From positions 4,650,001 through 4,714,000 of the forward strand of contig JAPMAC010000207.1 in NCBI GenBank assembly GCA_028671895.1: a DNA stretch of 64,000 bases, given 5' to 3'. The notes below the pieces were generated by a model. It made no database searches. It had not been told where the DNA came from and worked only from the letters and a program-made list of their open reading frames with translations. Numbering within the stretch: the first letter of the stretch is position 1; the number at the start of each line of letters is the position of its first letter. The DNA is from Oenanthe sinensis. Lineage: Eukaryota > Streptophyta > Magnoliopsida > Apiales > Apiaceae. Positions 56,392-64,000 of the stretch are shown here, piece after piece. The position numbers were made by a program, and so were the translations under genes.

Positions 56392-58457
56392 AGCTGAGTA
56401 TAAGAGATAAAGTCTATCCACTGGCAGACTCAAATATCAAGTTTCTTTTGAATTTGCCTAAACATCTGGAACACAGAATCACTACCATTCGAGAGTCAAG
56501 AAATTTAAACAATACTTCTCTCGAAAAGCTGTATGGTGTTTTGAAGACCTACGAGCTGGAGCAAGAACAAAATGACAAAAGAAGATCCTACAATAGTGGA
56601 GAATACAAAGCGGTAAGTGAATCTGGACTTGTAGCTGAAGAGTCTACTGCAAAGGCACTTGCAGCTGTCTCATTGAAAACTGCTAATCCTGAAAGGGTGG
56701 TATTAGATATTGAAGATCCATCCGAAGAAAGTGAGGATGAATATTATACCCTTGAAGAGCTGGACAAATTAGAAGACAAGTCATATGCTTGTATTGCTCG
56801 AGAATTTGCTCATATCAGCTTCAGGAAGCCAAGAAAAGGTAAAGGACGATTTGGTAGTTCTTTCAGCCGAAGCAGCAGCAGCAGCAGAGGTAGTAGTGTA
56901 AGTGGCCGGAGAAGTTACAGCGGTCGAGGTAGTACATCTAGTAGTGGCTACAGACCTAACCTGGTAGACAAGAACAAGTTCAGATGCTTTAACTGCAATG
57001 AATTGGGGCACTTTGCAACAGAGTGCAAGAAGCCCAAATACGTTCATCCCAAGGAATCCTATGCTGATCTGAAAAAGAAATATGACACCTTGGTTAGCAA
57101 GCAACAGAAGGGAAGCCGGGCTTATGTTGTGACTGAAGGGAAGGGTTGGGACGAGTCTGATGAAGATGAAGATCAGGAGCAATGTAACTTCGCTTTAATG
57201 GCAAGATCTTCAGAACAATCAGAGGTACCAATTCTAACCGTAAATGAAATGTCTATTTCTGAGTATCAAAATGAATTAGCTTCCATGACTAAAGACATGT
57301 ACAATCTCCAACTAAATCTAATCGTTGTTAATGAGGAAAATGTTAAACTCTCCCTTAAGAATAGACTTCTCGAGGCCAAGGTAGAGGAATTAGAATCAGG
57401 AGAAAGTAAAGAAAGGCAGTTAATGAATCAGGTAGACGTTTTAGAACACAAACTTAAGATTAGGGAAGACCTTAACGAAGAACTTAAGAATGAATTAGCT
57501 GAGCTTAAAATAACATGTCAATCTTTTAAAGAAGCCGCTAATAAAGTTTTCATAGAAAGGGACATGTACATGAAACTGGCAGGCAAGAGTAAAAATGAAA
57601 AAGTAAATATAGGACTTGACTACACACAGAAAAAGAAAAATAGGGTTGCCGAGCTGTTAGAACCAGTGTTAGTCAAAGAAGGTGTGCCTGAAGTTTTAGG
57701 GGATGTTAGAAAACCTATCTTTAAGCAGTTTGAGCCTAGGACCATAGATCCTGTTGCTGTTAAAATTGAACATGAGATTAAAATGGAAAAAGAGTCGGAA
57801 GAACAAGTAGTAGAACCTACAACTTCTAAAAGAGCGAGTAAGATTGCTTATGCTAAGAGAGGTGTAGGAACCAAGGAGGCTAAGACGGTGTCATATAAAC
57901 AATGGGTAGCAGGGTCAGAATAAATGAAAACACCTGTTGAGGCAGTTAAAACTGAACCTGTATCTGTATCTACATCTACACGAGCTAGGAAGGCATGCTA
58001 TATTTGTAATCAAACTGATCATTTGTCTTACTATTGCCCGTCCTATGTAGAGGAGGAAAAACCTGTTGTTTGTAATACTATGCCTGCAACTACTGCTTTG
58101 CCTAACGTGTATGCAAATCATGCCAAATGCAATAATCCTAATTGTATGCCATGTGCTGTAAACATCATGCATGCTTATTTTAACTTGATGAATACTGCTG
58201 GTGCATCTGTTGAACATAAATTTAGTAGTAGTAAGAAAAAGCATGCCGGGTCAAAGACTAAGACTTCAAGTCCTCCTAAAGTTAGGAGTGACCAGTCTAC
58301 TCCCAAACCTGACAAACCAGTCAAGGTTGACAAGGGAAAAGACAAAGTCAAGATGGATGCCCCTGATGGCAACAAGGCAAAGCCTTCTGTGTCTGATAAG
58401 AAAAAGAAAATTATTGATGCCGGGCCCAAACATCATTGGGTTCCGAAGAACGCCTAA
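56392..58457 (+). pseudogene. gag: Element C gag, C-terminal part
   Basis: Continues the frame of 42001-42486. HLEHRITTIRES and LYGVLKTYELEQE come first, then an acidic stretch and a Ser/Arg/Gly-rich region (56850-56950). A zinc knuckle CFNCNELGHFATEC follows at about 56985-57027, and a long heptad-like coiled coil at about 57250-57560 (NEENVKLSLKNRLLEAKVEE and beyond). TAA at 57921-57923 breaks the frame, but it continues directly. A second CCHC-type CYICNQTDHLSYYC lies at about 57997-58038, and a Lys-rich tail ends at TAA 58455-58457. The coiled-coil Gag is typical of Sireviruses. Two zinc knuckles are unusual. Confidence 0.85.
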
Positions 58458-58462
58458 CCTTT

Positions 58463-60018
58463 TGTTGGGTTCCGAGGCATAAAACGCAGCGGATAAACGT
58501 AAATATAACGAAAATTTCGGAACCCTAACGCAGGATCATGTATAAGAATTGACGGATTATGGTGATAAACGAATCATACCTATTAAGATCTTGAATGTAA
58601 CGAACTCAACGGAGATCCTTGCTATCACGATTTGTGTCTTCCTCTCGAAAGCACCTCTATGGTATCCACACGAGCACCTTCAAGAGCGTCTCACGATCTT
58701 GATTACGGGATGGATGTACTAGCCTCCTTTGATGATTTCGAATGACTGTTTTTGCTGCCTCTCTTGCTCTGCCTCTAGGGTTTTATCATATAAAAACGTG
58801 TGGCTCTTTTAACCTATCATTATCTATTTATAATGACTGGTTAAACGGGCCTAAGCAGTAAAACCTAACCCATGTAGGTATATGATTAAATAATAAAACA
58901 TGTTTCTATTATTTAATTAATAATTAAGTCATACTTAATTATTATGGGCAGAAATCCTCTTCAACTTCGAATTTATATTATTTCAATTAATTAAGTCTTA
59001 CTTAATTAATATAATAAAATTCAAACAATCATCAATTAATTTAAATCTATAATTTAAATTAACTATTCCTCTAGATGCTCTATGTGTGTGACCCTATAGG
59101 CTATTATTTAATTAGCAATAATTTTATTCTCCAATAAAATTATAAACAATGAGCGGTATCTAGTAATACATCATTGCTACCCAATTAAACAATAATTAAA
59201 TCGTGATTTGATAAAAAAAACCTTTCATGATTAATGTTTCCGTGTAATATAATCCCTTTAACCAAATATATTATAGATTAAACTCGAGGCATGTGTTTAG
59301 TCATCCTCTTCAACATTTAATCCGGGTTTACTTGATCCATGAGTAGACTATGAAAAACAAATCATTATTTGAGCACGACCATGCATTTTATAGTCTCACT
59401 CAATCAAGAGGCCAATAATATCTCTCCTAATTATAGGAGGGTTAAATCCTTTATCTATCATTCATATTTCTCATACGACTCATGATATACTCGATGTCCA
59501 CTTTTATCATCACCCGGTCAAAGGTAACTTTTAATGTAGTCAGAGTATATTAATTCTCGTATAGAAATATAATGATCTCAAGTCAGAGGATCATTACACC
59601 ATTATCACTGTGAGTCTTTCTTATGACTTTATTAAACATGAAGAATCTGACTGTGGGTCTGTCCAGTACCATGTACTCCTACATGTACCTATGCATTGAC
59701 TTTAGTATCCCCATACTTATAACCAATGAGATATGGTTATCTGTCAAACAACATACTAGTCTATTTATGTATTATTATTGTCCTATAACAATAATACTCG
59801 ACTAGGGACATTTAAGAATATGATATATTATATAATCTCAAGTTTAAGTCATGTACTTAAACTATACAATGTGTATCATGATTCTAAGGACATTTATTAT
59901 GCTAACAAATATATCGCAGTAATTAAAGTCATAATAAATACGTTTATTGAATAATCATATGACATAAATGTTTATTTAAAAGAAACATTGTATTGCCTCT
60001 AGGGCACCTACACTAACA
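58463..60018 (-). repeat. Element G 3' LTR (1556 bp)
   Basis: Internally similar to the D LTR (AAACGCAGCGGAT, GTGTGTGACCCTATAGG, AACAATGAGCGGTATCTAG) but clearly diverged. The complement of the polypurine tract, ATCTCCCACTTGCAC, follows at 60019. Confidence 0.9.
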
Positions 60019-60458
60019 ATCTCCCACTTGCACTAGAGCCAATCACCCATGTATCTAATACCCATGGAACTAGTATGACCGTCGTGCTTCTTCTGCGACA
60101 AGCCTTTGGTCAGTGGGTCTGCAATGTTATCATTTGTGTGTACTTTACATATGTGTATGTCACCCCTTTCGTTAATCTCTCGAATGAGGTGATATCTTCT
60201 GAGTATATGTTTGGTTCGGGAGTGAGCTCTAGGTTCTTTAGCCTGTGCTATGGCTCCATTATTATCGCAGTATAGATCAATGGGATCTGCAATCGATGGA
60301 ACCACTCCCAAATCAGTAATGAATTTTCGAATCTAAACCGCCTCCTTAGCCGCTTCACAAGCTGCAATGTACTCAGCCTCCATTGTAGAATCAGCTACTG
60401 TTTCTTGTTTTGAACTCTTCCAACTTACAGCACCTCCGTTTAGACAAAACACAAAACC
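60019..60458 (-). pseudogene. Element G RNase H fragment
   Basis: Minus strand: GFVFCLNGGAVSWKSSKQE, TMEAEYIAACEAAKEAV, then TAG at 60333-60335 where Trp is expected, IRKFITDLG, DLYCDNNGAIAQAKEP, HSRTKHILRRYHLIREI and NIADPLTKGLSQKKH. This keeps the RNase H motifs that D has lost (EAEY, CDN, HSRTKH). The upstream end is cut at about 60458. Confidence 0.9.
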
Positions 60459-60517
60459 AGGATAAGCAAGTGAGATGGGAAAATCGAAAAGAGCCTCGCA
60501 CAAGGATAAGCAAGTGA
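60459..60517 (+). other. Deletion junction with 15-bp templated filler between G and C
   Basis: AGGATAAGCAAGTGA occurs at 60459-60473 and again at 60503-60517. The second copy belongs to the C integrase coding frame. The first sits exactly between the end of G and the resumption of C. It looks like filler DNA copied from nearby during end-joining repair. Confidence 0.75.
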
Positions 60518-61796
60518 ATAGCATTACCGAGCCCCTACAACTCCTTCACATGGATTTGTTTGGACCTGTTAATGTTATGTCAATGTCAAGGGAAAGATAT
60601 GCGCTGGTGATTGTCGATGACTTTTCCAAATACACATGGGTGATGTTTGTGACATCGAAAGATGAAGTGCCACATGAGATCATTAGGCATGTACTGGTCA
60701 TTGAAAACGTAGCAAGTCTGACTGTGAAGACTATCCGATCCGACAACGGGACAGAATTCAAGAACTCAGTGTTAATGAATTTCTGCATATCTAAAGGGAT
60801 CAGACGACAGTATTCAGCACCGAGAACACTGCAGCAGAATGGGGTAGTTGAACGAAAGAATAGGACACTGGTTGAAGCAGCTAGGACAATGCTGTATGAG
60901 TCAAAACTTCCTCTGTATTTTTGGGCTGAAGCAGTTAGCGCGGCTTGTTATACACAGAACAGAACCCTGATTACAAAGGACTATAATGAGACACCGTATT
61001 ATCTGATGAATAAACGAAAACCATCTATCAAGTACTTTCACGTGTTTGGTGCCAAATGCTTTGTGTTAAGAGACAATGCACAACTTGGAAAGTTTGATGC
61101 CAAAGCAGATGAAGGGGTTTTCGTTGGATATTCTCTTGAAGTAGTAGCAGCGTACAGGGTGTTTGTGCTTAATGATCGCAAGGTGGTTGAAAGCCTTAAT
61201 GTCACATTTGACGACTCAAAGCTCCCTTCTATACTAAAGAAAGACAGTGAGCCCACTTCTCTAAGATTTGAAAATATGGATATTGATGAAGTGGATACAG
61301 TACCTGAGTCTGTAGTGCAGGGTAGTGATCCAATGATAAGTAATGTAATTAATCAAGAGTCTAGTGTTTCGCGTATGCAAACCACTAGGGCTGAGGGATC
61401 ACCTTCCGTTAGACCTGGTACTAACTCAGGGGGAGCAGCTCACTCAGGGGGAGCTAGTACTAGCTCAGGGGGAGCTAGTACTAGCTCAGGGGGAGCTAGT
61501 GGAAGTGATTCTTGAATAAGTCACATTCACTTACAAGATCAAGCTGAGTCATCAAGAACATTTGCTAAGGATCGTACTTGGAACAAGGACCATCCGTTTG
61601 AGCTAATCATTGGTGACCCAGATGCCGGAGTGACTACTAGACGAAAAGCTAGAGCTGAAATTGCCACCGAGAATGAATGTCTATACTCAGTGTTCCTTTC
61701 TCAATTGGAACCTAAAGTGGTGGAAGAAGCCCTAGATGACGCTGATTGGGTGATTGCTATGCAAGAAGAACTCAATTAGTTTGAAAGGCAGAAGGT
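60474..61796 (+). pseudogene. Element C integrase and integrase-RT linker
   Basis: The zinc finger is missing, deleted with the protease. The remaining frame starts GKSKRASHKDKQVNS and has all three core acidic motifs: LLHMDLFGPV, IRSDNGTEF and NGVVERKNRTL. Then come TPYYLMNKRKPSIKYFHVFG and EGVFVGYS. From 61427 to 61500 four CAGGGGGAG words encode Ser-Gly-Gly-Ala repeats. A TGA at 61513-61515 is followed by more of the same frame (FELIIGDPDAGV, VVEEALDDADWVIAMQEELN), then a TAG at 61777-61779 where Gln is expected. Near 61798 one A is apparently missing, which shifts the frame into RT. Confidence 0.88.
61427..61500 (+). repeat. Polypurine-like CAGGGGGAG repeats in the element C integrase-RT linker
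   Basis: CAGGGGGAG starts at 61427, 61445, 61466 and 61487 (spacings 18, 21 and 21). The last copies are perfect 21-bp units. They encode SGGA(S) repeats and resemble the polypurine tracts before the 3' LTRs of A and B. Confidence 0.85.
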
Positions 61797-63233
61797 GTGG
61801 AGCTGGTACCCAGACCAAAGAATAGATCTGTTGTTGGAACAAAATGGGTATTCAGAAACAAGCTGGATGAAAACGGACTTGTAACACGAAATAAAGCTCG
61901 CCTAGTTGCTAAGGGTTATACTCAAAGAGAAGGAATTGATTATGATGAAACCTATGCACCAGTAGCAAGGCTAGAGGCCGTAAGGATGTTCTTAGCATTC
62001 GCAGCATATCATGGTTTTAAAGTCTATCAGATGGATGTCAAGAGTGCATTCTTAAACGGTGAACTGGATGAAGAAGTGTATGTTGATCAACCTCCTGGGT
62101 TTGTCGACAGCAAATACTGTGATTATGTTTATCGTCTCTTCAAATCAGTGTATGGCCTTAAGCAGTCTCCGCGGAAGTGGTATGAAACTCTGTCAGACTT
62201 CTTACTAGAAAGTGGTTTCACCAGAGGAGTAATCGACAAGACGCTTTTCTACAAGAAATGCAAAGATGATCTAATAATGGTGCAAGTATATGTGGATGAC
62301 ATTATCTTTGGGTCTACAAATGAGAAGCTATGTGCGAAATTCGCTAAGTTAATGCAATCGAGGTATGAAATGAGCATGATGGGAGAGCTGACGTTCTTTC
62401 TGGATATTCAAGTTAGTCAAAAGAAGGACGGGGTATTTATCTGCCAGACCAAGTACATTCATGATCTATTAAAGAAGTATGGTCTCGAAGATGTATCACA
62501 AGCTAAGACTCCTATGGCAACAGCCACGAAGCTTGACGAGGATAAAGCGGGAAAACCTGTAGACATCTCAAGCTATCGAGGTATGATCGGCTCACTTTTG
62601 TATTTAACTGCTAGCAGACCTGATATAATGTTCTCCACATGCTTATGTGCAAGGTTCCAAGCAGATCCCAGAGAGTCACATCTTATAGCCGTAAAGCGTA
62701 TTTTTAGGTATCTCAAGGGAACATCAAATCTCGGGATTTGGTACCTAAGAGATACAGGGTTTAATCTTGTTGGCTATTCGGATTCAGATTACGCAGGTTG
62801 TAGAATAGATAGAAAGAGCACTTCAGGAAGCTGTCAGTTCCTTGGAAGAAGGTTGGTGTCTTGGCAAAGCAAGAAACAACACACAGTATCAACCTCGATA
62901 GCTGAAGCAAAATATATTGCTGCTGGAAGTTGTGTGGCCCAAATACTGTGGATGAAGAACCAACTCAAGGACTACGGTGTGGAAGTATCTAAGATTCCTA
63001 TCATGTATGACAACACAAGTGCTATTGCAATGACCAACAATCCTATGGATCACTCAAGGACTAAGCATATTGATATAAGGTATCATTTTATTAGAGAGCA
63101 TGTAGAAAATGGAACTGTAGAGTTGCATTTTGTGTCTACTGAACATCAAATAGCAGATATATTCACTAAACCTCTAGACGAATCAACATTTTCTAGATTG
63201 GTTGGTGAATTGGGGATGCTTAACACTTGTTAG
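61797..63233 (+). pseudogene. Element C reverse transcriptase and RNase H (478-codon open frame)
   Basis: Continuous and well preserved. RT has KNRSVVGTKWVFRNKLDENG, KARLVAKGYTQREG, IDYDETYAPVARLEA, YQMDVKSAFLNGELDEEVYV, VYGLKQSPRKWYE and the catalytic VYVDDIIFGS near 62287. RNase H has GYSDSDYAGCRIDRKSTSGS, IMYDNTSAIAM and HSRTKHIDIRYHFIREHV, ending LADIFTKPL-like. At 62910-62912 the usual EAEY reads EAKY. This replaces the predicted catalytic Glu by Lys through a G-to-A change. RT may be sound, but RNase H is probably inactive. The frame opens with GTG inside a shifted polyprotein, so it is not a true start. Confidence 0.9.
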
Positions 63234-63586
63234 TTTTTGCTACCTATCTGTTATAATTCAGTTTGTGTACATATTGTTGTGGTACATGAATATTCATAAT
63301 TAATAATGTGTACTTAATTTCAAAGATGTTTGTGTTGCATGCAACAAAAGGGTGAGTTAGAAAGTTTCATGACATTAATATTATGATGATCTGTGTATCC
63401 ATATGATTAATGTCTAATAATGTGATAGGATTTAATGCTAGACTTAATTTTGTAATGCATGATTTATTTGCTAAATTCCCTGTCATTTCAAAATTGTAAG
63501 TTTCTAAAATGGTGTGAAAATTTGTGGTGAAATCTTGTGAATTTTACATATAAATGTTTAATTCACATAATTTCATTAAAATTTTC
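63234..63586 (+). other. Element C 3' untranslated region, first part
   Basis: About 350 bp, AT-rich, with no reading frame and no recognisable repeat. It begins directly after the pol stop. Confidence 0.6.
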
Positions 63587-63875
63587 CAAGGCAAATCTCG
63601 ATCTGTTTCTGGATCGAGATCGAGATTGACTTGCAGGATATGCTTAAAAAGTTTAAGGTAAATCTCGATCTGTCCTCATCAAGATCGACATCGAGATGTA
63701 GATCGAGATCGACATCAAGATCGACATCGATATGTAGATCGAGATGTAGATCGAGATGTAGATCGAGATCGACATCAAGATCGACATCGAGATGTAGATC
63801 GAGATCGCCATTGAGATCGACATCGAGATCGACATCGAGATGCGGATCGCGATGTGTATCTCGAGATCGAAATGT
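63587..63875 (+). repeat. GATCGAGAT/GATCGACAT array in the element C 3' region
   Basis: Starts AAGGCAAATCTCGATC, then GATCGAGATCGAGATTGAC, and from 63685 a denser array alternating GATCGAGATGTA and GATCGACATCAA with a 12- to 18-bp rhythm. The Ser/Arg-rich frame across it is a by-product of the repeat. It shares its opening word with the array in the LTR at 40757-41012 but has its own GATCGACATC variant. Confidence 0.88.
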
Positions 63876-64000
63876 GACTTGTCTTTTCAGTTACTTTCTT
63901 TTTAGGCGTGCAAGTATATAATATAGCATTATATAGACTGTTCATTATTTCACTTAACTTTCTCTCTCTCACTAGTTCAAAAAGCTGAAGCAAATACACA
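63876..64000 (+). other. Tail of the window after the GATCGA array
   Basis: Holds GTATATAATATAGC (near 63911), which resembles a TATA box, and a CTCTCTCTCTC run. It does not match the element C LTR or any other sequence in the window that I can see, so it is unassigned. Confidence 0.3.

Larger units (their letters stand above)
58463..60458 (-). mobile_element. Element G: truncated copia element (LTR plus RNase H end) in element C
   Basis: An LTR (58463-60018, TGTTGGGTTCCGAGG...ACTAACA) and the adjoining 3' end of pol on the minus strand. It is related to element D but with a distinct LTR. The rest of G (RT, integrase, gag, 5' LTR) is absent, as are the protease and integrase start of C. One deletion running from inside G into C explains both losses. 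The left flank is CCTTT. No right target duplication can exist after the deletion. Confidence 0.88.
40226..64000 (+). mobile_element. Element C: Ty1/copia retrotransposon carrying elements B and G, 3' end outside window
   Basis: A 5' LTR (40226-41461), Met-type primer site, leader, gag interrupted by B, integrase, RT-RNase H and a 3' untranslated region are visible. The 3' LTR is not reached. Its LTR terminus, primer site and gag resemble those of A and B. Protease and the start of integrase are missing and replaced by part of element G. TAACT (40221-40225) is the likely left target duplication. Several stops and one frameshift are present, but RT remains open over 478 codons. Confidence 0.9.

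Noticed and set aside
63631..63921. An SR-type protein of 96 codons
   Set aside because: The Ser-Arg pattern comes from GATCGA repeats; the same array is open on both strands and no RNA-binding domain is present.

Overview
This window looks like nuclear DNA from a flowering plant, probably an AT-rich eudicot genome. I found no cellular gene, tRNA, rRNA or CRISPR array. Nearly all of the 64 kb is nested LTR retrotransposons. The plant call rests on the element types: Ty1/copia with Met-tRNA-type primer sites, a Ty3/gypsy Tat-type element with a second RNase H and an antisense gene, and a chromovirus-like Ty3/gypsy element.

Layout. The oldest layer (F) is a heavily mutated Ty3/gypsy element on the minus strand. 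Pieces lie at 11445-13583 and 33620-40225, and they suggest a tandem LTR-internal-LTR-internal arrangement. Three elements entered later: A (1-11444, copia, + strand, 5' end outside the window), E (13584-33619, Ty3/gypsy Tat type, + strand) and C (from 40226 past the right edge, copia, + strand). E carries copia element D (22963-31681, minus strand) inside its 3' tandem-repeat region. C carries B (42487-56391, minus strand) inside gag, and a truncated copia piece G (58463-60458, minus strand) where its protease should be. Target-site duplications are visible for B (AGCTG, perfect), for D and E (4 of 5 matching, each with one transition), and one side each for A and C.

A and B belong to one Sirevirus-like family. 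Both carry the same wrecked pol, missing the RT palm and the middle of RNase H, yet both have young LTRs. The visible 145 bp of A's LTR pair are identical, and B's pair differs by roughly 1.5%. They look like non-autonomous elements mobilised in trans. C shares their LTR terminus, primer site and gag and is a candidate relative of the helper. Its own copy lacks protease, and its RNase H has Lys where the catalytic Glu is expected.

E carries sense gag-PR-RT-RNaseH-aRNaseH-IN and, convergent with it, an antisense gene with a putative-gypsy-type-transposon domain. I model that gene as three exons that keep frame over 596 codons. Most disabling changes in E, D and G are C-to-T or G-to-A, as expected from methylated, silenced DNA.

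The least expected pattern is that A, B and C each carry their own short-motif array just upstream of the LTR TATA box (GGCGCCAC in A, CGATAGTTA in B, GATCGAGAT in C). In each case the same motif recurs in a second non-coding part of the same element.
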